A DNA stretch of 64,000 nucleotides from Parahaliea mediterranea. Lineage in GTDB: Bacteria; Pseudomonadota; Gammaproteobacteria; Pseudomonadales; Halieaceae. A program made the translations under genes and the position numbers. Position 1 is the stretch's first letter. Every line of letters starts with the position of its first letter. This document shows, in pieces, positions 42,656-51,379 of this stretch. The notes under the pieces are model-generated. The model did not search any database and was not told the DNA's origin. It was given only the letters and a program-made list of their open reading frames with translations. The stretch is from contig NZ_QEWO01000006.1 of NCBI RefSeq assembly GCF_003402235.1, positions 186,001 to 250,000 of the forward strand, read 5' to 3'.

Positions 42656-43561
42656 TTACAGGGTGGCCACCGGGAACAGGTAGTGGTCCACCAGCATCAC
42701 AACGAACAGGGCCATCAGGTAAATAATGGAGTATTTGAAGGTTTCCATCGGCGCCTTCGGGTTGCGGTCACGCAACAGCTCGATGGCCCAGTACAAAAAG
42801 CCGCCGCCCAGCACCACCGCGCCCAGCAGGTAGAGCGGCCCACTCATGCGGGTGACAAAGGGGAGGAGGGTGATGGCAAACATCATCAGGGTGTAGAGCA
42901 GAATGTGCACCTTGGTGAACTTTACCCCGTGGGTCACCGGCAGCATGGGGATGTCCACCGCGGCATATTCCTCGCGCCGGTGGATGGCCAGGGCCCAGAA
43001 GTGCGGCGGCGTCCAGGCGAAGATGATCAACACCAGCAACAGGGCGTGGCCGTGAATTTCGCCGGTGACGGCGGTCCAGCCGAGCAGGGGAGGGGCCGCG
43101 CCCGCCAGCCCGCCAATCACAATGTTCTGGGGCGTGGCCCGCTTCAGGAACATGGTGTAGACAAAGGCGTAGCCCACCAGGGAGGCCAGGGTCAGCCAGG
43201 CGGTGAGGGCGTTGATCCAGATCATCAGGATGGCCATGCCGGCCACCCCCAGCACGGTAGCGAACACGATGGCGCCACGGGTGCTGACCCGCCCCTTGGC
43301 CACCGGGCGGTTGCGGGTTCGGGCCATGCGCTGGTCCACCTGCTGGTCCACCAGGTGGTTGACGGCGGCAGCCGCGCCGGCACACAGGGCAATGCCGAGG
43401 TTGCCCAGAATCAGCACGTGCCAGGGCACCATGCCCGGCACCGCCATGAACATGCCGATGGCCGAGGTGAGGATCATCAGCAGGACAACATTGGGCTTGG
43501 TCAGCTCCTTGTAGTCCCGCCAGCTGGCTTTCTGGCCAGCGATTGCGCTGCTTTCAGACAT
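42656..43561 (-). CDS. cyoE: Protoheme IX farnesyltransferase (heme O synthase)
   Basis: Adds a farnesyl group to protoheme IX to give heme O. The 301-residue UbiA-superfamily membrane enzyme has about eight to nine hydrophobic segments. The first aspartate motif is [23 protein letters not shown] (near residues 67-90). [17 protein letters not shown] and [19 protein letters not shown] are further CtaB/CyoE blocks. In related organisms a heme A synthase gene (ctaA) sits directly upstream; here the preceding gene is the Surf1-associated small assembly protein 21 bases away, and ctaA is absent. Confidence 0.95.
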   Translation of the reverse strand: MSESSAIAGQKASWRDYKELTKPNVVLLMILTSAIGMFMAVPGMVPWHVLILGNLGIALCAGAAAAVNHLVDQQVDQRMARTRNRPVAKGRVSTRGAIVFATVLGVAGMAILMIWINALTAWLTLASLVGYAFVYTMFLKRATPQNIVIGGLAGAAPPLLGWTAVTGEIHGHALLLVLIIFAWTPPHFWALAIHRREEYAAVDIPMLPVTHGVKFTKVHILLYTLMMFAITLLPFVTRMSGPLYLLGAVVLGGGFLYWAIELLRDRNPKAPMETFKYSIIYLMALFVVMLVDHYLFPVATL

Positions 43562-43582
43562 GGTGTGGCACTAGGTCGCTAA

Positions 43583-44263
43583 TCAGTTGCTGGAGTTTTT
43601 CAGCAGGAATTTAAGGTCGGCGATGACATCCTTGTAGGAGACGCTGTCATCGTAGCGCATCATGATCCAGCCGGCCGGGTCCACCAGGTACCAGCTGTCC
43701 GGGGCGTCGGCATGCTCCGGGAACAGGCTCTGCATTTGGCCGGAGGTCCCTGTCAGCGCCAGTACCTCCGGGTGTTCGCGCTCCAGGTAGGTGGCAAAAT
43801 CCGCTGGCAGGGGATGCCCGTCGCTGAGCTGGTCCACCGCAAGGCGGGTACTGCCGGGCTTGATGTCGCTCACGTAGAAACGGCGGATGCGATTGTACTC
43901 TTTGCCCATCGCCAGGTGTATCTGCCGGGTCAGGTACAGCAGGTGCTCGCAGGCACTGTCGCAGCGTGCACTCTCGTTGGCCACCACAAAGGTCCACTGG
44001 GGCTCCAGCACACTGAAGGCAAAGGCACTGCCATCGGCCTCTGTCAGCCCGGCCTCCGCCAGCTGCCGCGGCGGCTGCACCAGGTTGCCGCGATTGGCCG
44101 TGCCCAGCACGCCGACGATGTCGAGATCGCCCTTCACCACGAAGAACCACAGCCAGGAGGCAGCCAGGATCATGGTCACCGGCAGCCCGGCGATCAGCAG
44201 CAGTACCAGGCGCCCATTACTGGCGCCAGCTGCGGCGGGGGTTTTGCTGTTACTTTGCACCAC
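43583..44263 (-). CDS. Cytochrome oxidase assembly-associated membrane protein (PA0111-like)
   Basis: A 226-residue protein with a single N-terminal membrane helix (about 19-42) and a periplasmic domain that looks thioredoxin/Sco-related: WTFVVANESARCDSACEHLLYLTRQIH holds a Cys-x3-Cys pair. Proteins of this kind are encoded between surf1 and ctaA in pseudomonads; their exact role is unknown. A GTG start follows the surf1 stop with no gap, preceded by GGAGA, so translation is coupled. The CxxxC pair in a Sco-like setting suggests copper or redox handling during oxidase assembly. Confidence 0.75.
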   Translation of the reverse strand: MVQSNSKTPAAAGASNGRLVLLLIAGLPVTMILAASWLWFFVVKGDLDIVGVLGTANRGNLVQPPRQLAEAGLTEADGSAFAFSVLEPQWTFVVANESARCDSACEHLLYLTRQIHLAMGKEYNRIRRFYVSDIKPGSTRLAVDQLSDGHPLPADFATYLEREHPEVLALTGTSGQMQSLFPEHADAPDSWYLVDPAGWIMMRYDDSVSYKDVIADLKFLLKNSSN

Positions 44264-45034
44264 TTAGTTCTCCTGGGTTTCACGCCGGCGCAGCCACTGC
44301 CAGAGGTTGGAGCTGCGCAGCAGGAACAGTATCACCAGCGCCAGCGCCATGCAGAACCACTGCACGGCGTAGCCGGTGTGCTTGGCCGGGCTTGCGTTCA
44401 CCACCGGCCACTCGGCCACCAGTGCCGCCGGATCCTCGGACGCCAGGCGCAGCGACCAGGGCAGTACAGGGCGGCCAATTCGCTCGCCCAGCGCTTGCGC
44501 TACACCGGTGGCTTCCACCGACTGCACCACCAGCGGCCAGTCGCCATCCAGGGCCTGCTCGCCCAGCAGGTAGGGCTCGTCGGGCGGTACGTACAGGCTG
44601 CCGTGGATAACCTGCGCACCCGCTGGCTGGGGCACACGGGGCAGGGCACGCCGGGCCGGATCGCCCGCCACCCAGCCGCGGTTCACCAGCAGGCTGCGCT
44701 CGCTGCCCGCCAAATGAAAAAGGCCAATCACTTCATAACCAAAGCGGCCCTGCTTGATGCGGTTGTCCAGCAGCAGGTAACGCTGGGGGTCGAATTCGCC
44801 ACGGGCAAGGGCAGGGCGGTAGGCCAGCTCCGCCGGCGGCAGCTGCCACAGCTGGCCGGCCTCCGCCGCTGGCAGGGCCCGGCGCGCCTCAAAGGTTGCC
44901 GCCAGGGCGCGCTTTTCATCGGCCCGCTGCAATTGCCAGAAGCCAAGGCCAATCAACAGGGGCAGCAGCAGGGCGGTAAACAGGGTAGTGCGCCACTCCA
45001 GGTCGAACTTAAGGCCCACGGCAGGTTGCACCAT
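44264..45034 (-). CDS. SURF1-family cytochrome oxidase assembly protein
   Basis: A 256-residue inner-membrane assembly factor that helps insert heme into oxidase subunit I. One membrane helix lies at each end (TALLLPLLIGLGFWQLQRADEK at about 17-38 and YAVQWFCMALALVILFLL near 225). The conserved motif GFWQLQRA and the central RYLLLDNRIKQGRFGYEV and LLVNRGWV blocks are diagnostic. The gene is first in the minus-strand run surf1, small assembly protein, cyoE, sco. It is divergent from the small twin-membrane protein gene. Bacterial Surf1 normally prefers heme a, which is notable because no heme A synthase gene is seen here. Confidence 0.92.
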   Translation of the reverse strand: MVQPAVGLKFDLEWRTTLFTALLLPLLIGLGFWQLQRADEKRALAATFEARRALPAAEAGQLWQLPPAELAYRPALARGEFDPQRYLLLDNRIKQGRFGYEVIGLFHLAGSERSLLVNRGWVAGDPARRALPRVPQPAGAQVIHGSLYVPPDEPYLLGEQALDGDWPLVVQSVEATGVAQALGERIGRPVLPWSLRLASEDPAALVAEWPVVNASPAKHTGYAVQWFCMALALVILFLLRSSNLWQWLRRRETQEN

Positions 45035-45122
45035 CAGTGCGCTCCCGGGGGCCGGCCGGGCCCCGGCGGCAACAAGGGTGCGCCTGGTTTATACTGCCCG
45101 GCCCTGAACGAGGAAGTGAACA

Positions 45123-45383
45123 TTGCTGAAGATCGCGATAATACTGCTGATGGTTGCGCTGGTGGCGAGCCTGGCGAGCGGGTTCTATTTTCTGATGGTG
45201 GACCAGGGCGACCGCCACAAGCGCCGCCTGTGGCATTCACTGGGTGTGCGCCTGGGCCTGGCCATTGGGCTGGCGGCCCTGATTGTCTACGGCGTGGCCA
45301 CCGGCCAGCTGGGCCACCGCAATCCCTGGGATGCCGGGCCGGCGCAACAGGCGCCAGCGGCATCCGGGGACACGGCGAACTGA
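45123..45383 (+). CDS. DUF2909-family twin-transmembrane protein
   Basis: An 86-residue membrane protein with two hydrophobic helices (about 3-27 and 42-62) joined by a basic loop (MVDQGDRHKRRLWHS), matching DUF2909. It is encoded on the strand opposite to the surrounding oxidase genes and ends directly against the ctaE stop. The start is TTG at 45123 with a GAGGAAG ribosome-binding site. Equivalent genes in this orientation sit between coxC and surf1 in pseudomonads, so a role in oxidase assembly is suggested by conservation of place; nothing more is known. Confidence 0.8.
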   Translation: MLKIAIILLMVALVASLASGFYFLMVDQGDRHKRRLWHSLGVRLGLAIGLAALIVYGVATGQLGHRNPWDAGPAQQAPAASGDTAN

Positions 45384-46349
45384 TTACAGAATGTAGACAA
45401 ACAGGAACAGGAACACCCACACCACGTCCACAAAGTGCCAGTACCAGCTGGAGGCTTCAAAGCCAAAGTGGTCATCGGCGGTGAAGTGACCGTATTTCAC
45501 GGAGCGAATCCACTGGATCAGCAGCATGGTCATGCCCATCATCACGTGGAAGCCGTGGAAGCCGGTCAACATGAAGAAGGTTGAGCCGTAGATCCCTGAG
45601 TTCAGGGTCAGGCCGAAGTGGGCGTAGGCTTCGTAGTATTCCAGCGCCTGTAGGCCAACGAAGGTAATCCCCAGTAGCACGGTCAGGCCGAGCCAGAGAT
45701 TGAACTTCTTCTTGTTGCCATCCAGCAGCCCCAGGTGGGCAATGTGCACCGTCACGCTGGAGGAGAGCAGGATAATGGTGTTCCACAGGGGCAACCACTT
45801 GTACCAGGCGCCGGCTTCGGCGAAGGCCATGCTCTTCTCGTAGCTCTGGAACTCACCATTATTGGCAATCAACTGGTTGCCAACACCGCCCACCGCTTCC
45901 TGGGGCGTGGCCGCCATCGGCCAGCTGTACTGGAAGCCTTCCCACAATAGATCGTTCATGCGTCCGGCTTCGCCCTCACCGGCCAGCCAGGGGCCGGCCA
46001 GGGTGCGCACGTAGAACAGGGTGCCGAAGAAGGCGAAGAAGAACATCACCTCGGAGAAGATGAACCAGAACATACCCAGCACATAGGACTTTTTCAGCTG
46101 GGCGCTGTTCATGCCGGCGATGTTTTCGCGAATGGTGGTGCGGAACCACACAAACAGGGTGCCGGCAAAGAAGGCCAGGCCGACGTAGAGAATGGTCCAC
46201 GAAGGGGCACCGTCACCAAAGGTCATCTGGTTCAGGCCGTGGGACGCGCCGAAGATGCTGAGAATCAAGCCGATGGTGGCACACACCGCCAGCTTGCTCT
46301 TCTCCGGTACGTAATACTTTTCGTACTCAGTGGATGTTTCGGTATTCAT
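45384..46349 (-). CDS. ctaE: Cytochrome c oxidase subunit III
   Basis: The 321-residue third core subunit of the heme-copper oxidase. Seven hydrophobic segments are visible. Family blocks: MFWFIFSEVMFFFAFFGTLFYVR (helix with the conserved Glu), LLSSSVTVHIAH, GFHGFHVMMGMTMLLI, and C-terminal SSWYWHFVDVVWVFLFLFVYIL. An extended periplasmic loop between helices carries MNDLLWEGFQYSWP. It follows ctaG by 46 bases in the ctaC-ctaD-ctaG-ctaE order typical of gammaproteobacterial aa3 oxidases. Confidence 0.95.
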   Translation of the reverse strand: MNTETSTEYEKYYVPEKSKLAVCATIGLILSIFGASHGLNQMTFGDGAPSWTILYVGLAFFAGTLFVWFRTTIRENIAGMNSAQLKKSYVLGMFWFIFSEVMFFFAFFGTLFYVRTLAGPWLAGEGEAGRMNDLLWEGFQYSWPMAATPQEAVGGVGNQLIANNGEFQSYEKSMAFAEAGAWYKWLPLWNTIILLSSSVTVHIAHLGLLDGNKKKFNLWLGLTVLLGITFVGLQALEYYEAYAHFGLTLNSGIYGSTFFMLTGFHGFHVMMGMTMLLIQWIRSVKYGHFTADDHFGFEASSWYWHFVDVVWVFLFLFVYIL

Positions 46350-46395
46350 CTTATTGGTTCTCCATTGAACTCACACCGGCCCCCGACCGGTGACA

Positions 46396-46956
46396 TCAGC
46401 GCGTGGCGATTGCACCCTGCGCCATATCGGTCACATCAAATATCGTATACGAGAGCGTGATTGTGTGGATATCCCGCGGCAGTTCGCGATCGACAATGAA
46501 CTGCAGCGGCATTTCCGCCCCGGACTCGCCCTCCAGCGGCTGTTGGTTGAAGCAGAAGCATTCCGTTTTGTGAAAGTACTCGGCGGCGCGGCTTGGCGAC
46601 ACGCTGGGTATCGCCTGGGCCACCATGTCCTTCGCCAGGGGGTTGTAGGCGTTAAACACAGTGTCGTTGGACGCGCCCGGGTGCACTTTCATCACCGTCT
46701 GGCTGGGGGAAAACTCCCAGGGCATGCCTTCGTTGTTGGTGGCCACGAACTGGATGGTAACCACCCGGTCCTCGTCCACACCGGATTGCACCGCGGTATA
46801 GGCCTGACCCGAGGTCTTGCCGTTGATGCCAAGGGCATCACACAGCACGTTGTACAGCGGCACCATCACCACAAACACAAAGGCAAACATGCAAATCGCC
46901 ACCGCCACCAGCTTGGCGGCGGTGTCGATGGCGGGATTTGCGCTGATGCGTATCAC
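46396..46956 (-). CDS. ctaG: Cytochrome c oxidase assembly protein CtaG/Cox11
   Basis: A copper chaperone that delivers CuB to subunit I. The 186 residues have one N-terminal membrane helix (about 14-36), the motif VPLYNVLCD, and the copper-binding CFCF (Cys133, Cys135) in FHKTECFCFNQQPL. The beta-sandwich end includes HTITLSYTIFD. It lies 12 bases after ctaD and 46 bases before ctaE, so it is part of the structural operon. Confidence 0.94.
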   Translation of the reverse strand: MIRISANPAIDTAAKLVAVAICMFAFVFVVMVPLYNVLCDALGINGKTSGQAYTAVQSGVDEDRVVTIQFVATNNEGMPWEFSPSQTVMKVHPGASNDTVFNAYNPLAKDMVAQAIPSVSPSRAAEYFHKTECFCFNQQPLEGESGAEMPLQFIVDRELPRDIHTITLSYTIFDVTDMAQGAIATR

Positions 46957-46968
46957 GGCTGGCTACCC

Positions 46969-48549
46969 TCAGGAGTGCGCGTGGCCCGGGTCGATCTTGG
47001 GCGGCGTTTCAAAGGTGTGGTAGGGCGCCGGCGTCGGCACCGTCCACTCCAGGCCTTCGGCGCCATCCCAGACTTTTTCGTCGGAGGTGGGCTTGCCGGC
47101 CACGATGGTCGCAATCACGTTGTACAGGAACAGGATCTGCGAGGAGCCATAGATGAAGGCGCCGATGCTGGACATCATGTTGAAGTCAGCAAACTGCAGG
47201 GCGTAGTCCGGAATCCGCCGCGGCATGCCCGCCAGCCCCACAAAGTGCTGCGGGAAGAAGGTGAGGTTGAAGCCAATGAAGGAAATCCAGAAGTGGGTCT
47301 TGCCCATGGTTTCGTTGTACATCTTGCCGCACCACTTGGGCAGCCAGTAGTACACCGCAGCGGTCATGGAGAACACCGCGCCCGCCACCATCACGTAGTG
47401 GAAGTGGGCCACCACGAAGTAGCTGTCATGGTACTGGAAGTCCGCCGGGGCAATGGACAGCATCAGGCCGGTAAAGCCGCCGATGGTGAACAGCACCAGA
47501 AAGCCCAGTGAGAACAGCATCGGGGTTTCGAAGGTCAGCGCACCGCGCCACATGGTGGAGATCCAGTTGAACACCTTCACCCCGGTGGGCACGGCAATCA
47601 GCATGGTGGCGTACATGAAGAACAGCTCACCGGCGATCGGCATGCCCACGGTGTACATGTGGTGGGCCCACACGATGAAGGACAGGAAGGCGATGGAGGC
47701 CGTCGCGTAGACCATGGAGTCGTAGCCGAACAGCGGCTTGCGCGAGAAGGCTGGGATGATCTGGGACACCACGCCGAAGGCCGGCAGGATGATGATGTAT
47801 ACCTCGGGGTGGCCGAAGAACCAGAACACGTGCTGGAACAGCACCGGGTCACCGCCACCGGCAGCACTGAAGAAGCTGGTGCCGAAGTGGATGTCCATCA
47901 GCATCATGGTCACCGCCCCGGCGAGCACCGGCATCACCGCCACCAGCAGGAAGGCGGTGATCAGCCAGGTCCACACGAACAGCGGCATCTTCATGTAGGT
48001 CATACCCGGGGCGCGCAGGTTCATCACCGTGGCGATGATGTTGATCGAGCCCATGATGGAGGAGATCCCCAGCACGTGGATACAGAAGATGAAGATGGTC
48101 ACCGACGGCGCCGCGTAGGTAGTGGACAGCGGGGCGTAGAAGGTCCAGCCGAAGGCCGGGGCGCCGCCGTCCATGAACAGGGTGCTGGCCAGCAGCAGGA
48201 AGGCCGGAGGCAGGATCCAGAAGCTCCAGTTGTTCATCCGCGGCAGGGCCATGTCCGGCGCCCCGATCATCATCGGGATCATCCAGTTGGCCAGGCCCAC
48301 GAAGGAGGGCATGATCGCGCCGAATACCATCACCAGCCCGTGCAGGGTGGTCATCTGGTTGAAAAACAGCGGGTCAACCAGTTGCATGCCGGGCTGGAAC
48401 AGCTCGGCACGGATAACCATGGCGAAGGAGCCGCCCAGGATAAACATGGCGAACGAGAACCACAGGTACATGGTTCCGATGTCTTTGTGGTTGGTGGTAA
48501 AGAGCCACCGTGAAAGGCCCTTGGCAGGACCGTGATGATGATCTCCCAT
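46969..48549 (-). CDS. ctaD: Cytochrome c oxidase subunit I
   Basis: The catalytic subunit with low-spin heme, high-spin heme and CuB. The 526-residue protein has twelve membrane helices. Heme and CuB ligands and proton paths are visible: TLHGLVMVFG (heme histidine), GHPEVYIIILPAFG (CuB His, cross-linked Tyr and D-channel Glu), WAHHMYTVGM (CuB His pair), PTGVKVFNW (K-channel Lys), and VAHFHYVM (heme histidines). This makes it an A1-type heme-copper oxidase. ATG 48549 is preceded by GGAGGAG; an in-frame codon 15 bases earlier was rejected. Whether the hemes are a or o type depends on a heme A synthase not found in this window. Confidence 0.96.
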   Translation of the reverse strand: MGDHHHGPAKGLSRWLFTTNHKDIGTMYLWFSFAMFILGGSFAMVIRAELFQPGMQLVDPLFFNQMTTLHGLVMVFGAIMPSFVGLANWMIPMMIGAPDMALPRMNNWSFWILPPAFLLLASTLFMDGGAPAFGWTFYAPLSTTYAAPSVTIFIFCIHVLGISSIMGSINIIATVMNLRAPGMTYMKMPLFVWTWLITAFLLVAVMPVLAGAVTMMLMDIHFGTSFFSAAGGGDPVLFQHVFWFFGHPEVYIIILPAFGVVSQIIPAFSRKPLFGYDSMVYATASIAFLSFIVWAHHMYTVGMPIAGELFFMYATMLIAVPTGVKVFNWISTMWRGALTFETPMLFSLGFLVLFTIGGFTGLMLSIAPADFQYHDSYFVVAHFHYVMVAGAVFSMTAAVYYWLPKWCGKMYNETMGKTHFWISFIGFNLTFFPQHFVGLAGMPRRIPDYALQFADFNMMSSIGAFIYGSSQILFLYNVIATIVAGKPTSDEKVWDGAEGLEWTVPTPAPYHTFETPPKIDPGHAHS

Positions 48550-48564
48550 CGTTATCTCCTCCAA

Positions 48565-49719
48565 TTAGCCTTTTTTGTGATTGAAAACGTCGATCGGCTG
48601 GACGGTGTCGCCCATGTTGTTGCCAAACGCGTTGCGCTGATACGTGATGACAGCCGCCATGTCGACATCGTTGAGCTGGCCGCCAAAGGCCTGCATCGCG
48701 GTGCCGGGCACGCCGTTGATGCCCACCTCAAGGTGGCCGGCCAGATCGCCGGTGGCAATCGGGCTGCCGGCGATGGCATTACCCAGGCCGCCTTCACCGC
48801 TGGCGCCGTGACAGGCCGCACAGCTGCGATCGTAAACCGCCTTGCCGCGCTCCATCAGTTCGTCCATGGAGAAGGTCTGGGCCATCAGCTTCTTGATTTC
48901 GGCCGCTTCCGCCTGCTTCTCGCTGAGCCAGCTGGCGTACTCTTCCTTGCTCACCACGTTGACCACGATGGGCATGAAGCCGTGATCCTTGCCGCACAGC
49001 TCCGCGCACTGGCCACGGTACACGCCCTCTTCGGACGCGTGGGTCCAGGTTTCGTTGATGAACCCGGGGATGGCGTCTTTCTTCACCGCCAGCTCCGGCA
49101 CCCACCAGGCGTGTATCACGTCGTTGGCGGTCACCAGGAAGCGGACTTTGGTATCCACCGGGATCACCAGGGGCTCGTCCACCTCCAGCAGGTAGTGCTC
49201 GCCCTTGTCCTCGGTGTTGTAGATTTCGCCCTGCGGCGTGCGCAGGTTACTGAAGAAGGCGACATTTTCGCCGCTTTCGTTCAGGTATTCGTATTTCCAC
49301 TTCCACTGGTAGCCGGTAATGAGCACGTCCATTTCGGCGTCCTCAAAATCGTAGATTTCCAGCAGGGTGGAAGTGGCGGGAACCGCCATACCGATAAGAA
49401 TGAAGAAGGGCACAACGGTCCAGGCGATCTCGACCTTGGTGCTCTCGTGAAAGGTAGCGGGTGTAACACCCCGTGATTTGCGGTGGTAGTAGATGGAGTA
49501 GAACATCACCCCGAATACCAGCACGCCGATGATGACGCAGATCCAGAAGATGGTCATGTGCAGATCAAAGATACGCTGGCCCACTTCGGTAGCGCCCGGT
49601 GACATATTGATTTCATTCACCTTGGCAGCCGCGGCAGCGGTACCGGCTTGCAGCAGGCCGAACAGCATCAGCACAGGACCAAGCGCCAGGGCAGTGAGCC
49701 GCTTCGCTCTCAAGAACAT
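48565..49719 (-). CDS. ctaC: Cytochrome c oxidase subunit II with fused cytochrome c domain
   Basis: The CuA-bearing subunit that accepts electrons. After a signal sequence (MFLRAKRLTALALGPVLML) two membrane helices anchor a cupredoxin domain. CuA ligands are in VIHAWWVPEL and GQCAELCGKDHGFM. A C-terminal class I cytochrome c (CAACH near residue 291, Met in GTAMQAFGG) marks the caa3-type architecture. I prefer ATG 49719 because GGAG lies 8 bases upstream; an ATG five codons earlier has no ribosome-binding site. It is the first gene of the oxidase operon, with ctaD 15 bases downstream. Confidence 0.93.
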   Translation of the reverse strand: MFLRAKRLTALALGPVLMLFGLLQAGTAAAAAKVNEINMSPGATEVGQRIFDLHMTIFWICVIIGVLVFGVMFYSIYYHRKSRGVTPATFHESTKVEIAWTVVPFFILIGMAVPATSTLLEIYDFEDAEMDVLITGYQWKWKYEYLNESGENVAFFSNLRTPQGEIYNTEDKGEHYLLEVDEPLVIPVDTKVRFLVTANDVIHAWWVPELAVKKDAIPGFINETWTHASEEGVYRGQCAELCGKDHGFMPIVVNVVSKEEYASWLSEKQAEAAEIKKLMAQTFSMDELMERGKAVYDRSCAACHGASGEGGLGNAIAGSPIATGDLAGHLEVGINGVPGTAMQAFGGQLNDVDMAAVITYQRNAFGNNMGDTVQPIDVFNHKKG

Positions 49720-50051
49720 TTCCCGTGTCTCCATTATTTATATCGGTTATTGTCCCCACAGCCAGCGCGCCCGGTGAAGTCTGCTCGCCACACCCCTGTG
49801 TAAAGTCCGTAGCCGCTGGCAGATGCGGCCACTGACCGTTGGGAGTGCAGAATTAGGAGACGTCTTGAACGTACCAGCTGACACAGTCGCAGCCCCTGCG
49901 ACCAATTGTCGCGGGAGGCAAGCTTCCCGAGTATACCGAAAGAAAATCGCAAAACCTACACGGTGCAAGGCTTTCCCCACCCCGGTCGAGGTACACCCGC
50001 CCCAGCCAGGCCCGGTGCTGGTTTGGCACCGAAGCCCCAGAGGCACAATAT
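49720..50051. other. Intergenic region ctaC / MATE exporter with nested inverted repeats
   Basis: A 332-base divergent gap that must hold promoters for the oxidase operon and the MATE gene. It contains two overlapping inverted repeats, GTCGCA-GCCCC-TGCGAC and GCGAC-CAATT-GTCGC (49886-49912), and a weak symmetry around GGGAGGCAAGCTTCCC (49914-49929). No convincing -35/-10 pair or gene was found. Confidence 0.6.
49886..49912. promoter_or_regulatory. Overlapping inverted repeats upstream of the cox operon
   Basis: GTCGCA(5)TGCGAC shares its right arm with GCGAC(5)GTCGC, giving three alternating half-sites with a regular 10- to 11-base pitch. The layout suits a regulator contacting one DNA face or two mutually exclusive RNA hairpins. 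Confidence 0.4.
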
Positions 50052-51374
50052 ATGCCCGCATTTAGCGCGCTGGACCGCAAAATCTGGGGTATAGCCTGGC
50101 CGGCGATCCTCTCCAATATTTCCATACCCCTGCTGGGGCTGGCGGATGCCACCATTCTCGGCCACCTGGACAGCCCCCGCTACCTGGGCGCGGTCGCCAT
50201 CGGCGGCTCCCTGCTGGCGTTTCTGTACTGGGGCTTTGGCTTTCTGCGCATGGGCACCACCGGGCTGGTGGCCCGCGCCGCCGGGGCCGGGCGCGAGCAG
50301 GAGGCACTGCTGGTGCTGGCGCGCTCGGCCCTGCTGGCGCTGCTGATTGCCATCGCCCTGCTGGCCCTGCACCCCCTGCTGCTTGGTGCCGGCTTTGCGC
50401 TGATGGCGCCGGCGGCGGACATCCTGCCCTTCGCCGACAGCTATGTGCGCATCCGCCTGTACAGCGCACCGGCGGTGCTTATCACCTACGCCGTGGTGGG
50501 CTGGTGCATTGGCCGCCAGGACACCCGCCGACCCCTGCTGATCGTGGTGAGCGCCAATGTGCTCAACATCTTGCTGGACCTGCTGTTTATCCTCGGCCTT
50601 GGCCTGACCAGCGACGGTGCCGCCCTGGCCACGGTAATCGCCGAATACACCGGCTGCGCCCTGGCCCTGTGGCTGGTGTGGCGGGCCCTGCCGGATACCC
50701 CGTGGCGACACATCGCCAGCCAGCTGTGGCAGCCGGCGCAGTACCGCGCGTTACTGCGCAGCAACTGGCACCTGTTTGTGCGCACCATCTGCCTGCTGGC
50801 GGGTTTTGCGTTTTTCACCGCCGCCGGCGACAAGCTGGGCGCCACCGTACTGGCCGCCAACGCGCTGATGCTGCAACTGCTGATGTTCTGCGCCCATGCC
50901 CTGGACGGCTTTGCCTTTGCCGCCGAAGGGCTGACCGGCCAGCGGCAGGGCGCCGGGGACCGCGCCGGCTTCCGGGCCGCGGTGCAACGTTGCGCCCTGT
51001 GGTGCGGCATCACCGCCGTGCTGCTGACCGCGCTGCTGTGGCTGGGGGGCTACCTGCTGCCCCAGTGGCTGACCGCCCTGGAGCCGGTGCGTCAGTCACT
51101 GCGCGAGCACTGGCCCTGGCTGCTGCTGATGCCGCTGGCCGCCGGCCCCAGCTACCTGCTGGACGGGGTGTTCATCGGCACCGCGCAAACCCGGCCGATG
51201 ATGGTGTCGATGCTGGCCAGCATGGCGCTGGTCTACCTGCCGGTGTGGTACCTGAGCCGGGGCTGGGGCAACCACGGCCTGTGGCTGGCCTTTGTGCTGT
51301 TCAACGCCGCCCGCGGCACCACCCTCTATCCCGCCTACCGGCGGCGCTGGGGCGGCAAACAAGGGGGGTGTTGA
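50052..51374 (+). CDS. MATE-family efflux transporter, DinF-like
   Basis: A Na+- or H+-driven multidrug/metabolite exporter of 440 residues with twelve hydrophobic segments. The start KIWGIAWPAILSNISIPLLGLADATILGHL and the block GFLRMGTTGLVARAAGAG are typical of the DinF branch of MATE proteins. A conserved acidic residue in the first helix region (GLADATILGHL) is the likely ion site. No lexA gene or SOS box was recognised nearby, so damage control is not supported. It converges on a YheV-like gene with a gap of 5 bases. Confidence 0.88.
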   Translation: MPAFSALDRKIWGIAWPAILSNISIPLLGLADATILGHLDSPRYLGAVAIGGSLLAFLYWGFGFLRMGTTGLVARAAGAGREQEALLVLARSALLALLIAIALLALHPLLLGAGFALMAPAADILPFADSYVRIRLYSAPAVLITYAVVGWCIGRQDTRRPLLIVVSANVLNILLDLLFILGLGLTSDGAALATVIAEYTGCALALWLVWRALPDTPWRHIASQLWQPAQYRALLRSNWHLFVRTICLLAGFAFFTAAGDKLGATVLAANALMLQLLMFCAHALDGFAFAAEGLTGQRQGAGDRAGFRAAVQRCALWCGITAVLLTALLWLGGYLLPQWLTALEPVRQSLREHWPWLLLMPLAAGPSYLLDGVFIGTAQTRPMMVSMLASMALVYLPVWYLSRGWGNHGLWLAFVLFNAARGTTLYPAYRRRWGGKQGGC

Positions 51375-51379
51375 GGGTA

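Noticed and set aside
50052-51374. SOS control of the DinF-like exporter
   Set aside because: No LexA box of the CTGT-N8-ACAG type was seen upstream and no lexA gene is adjacent.
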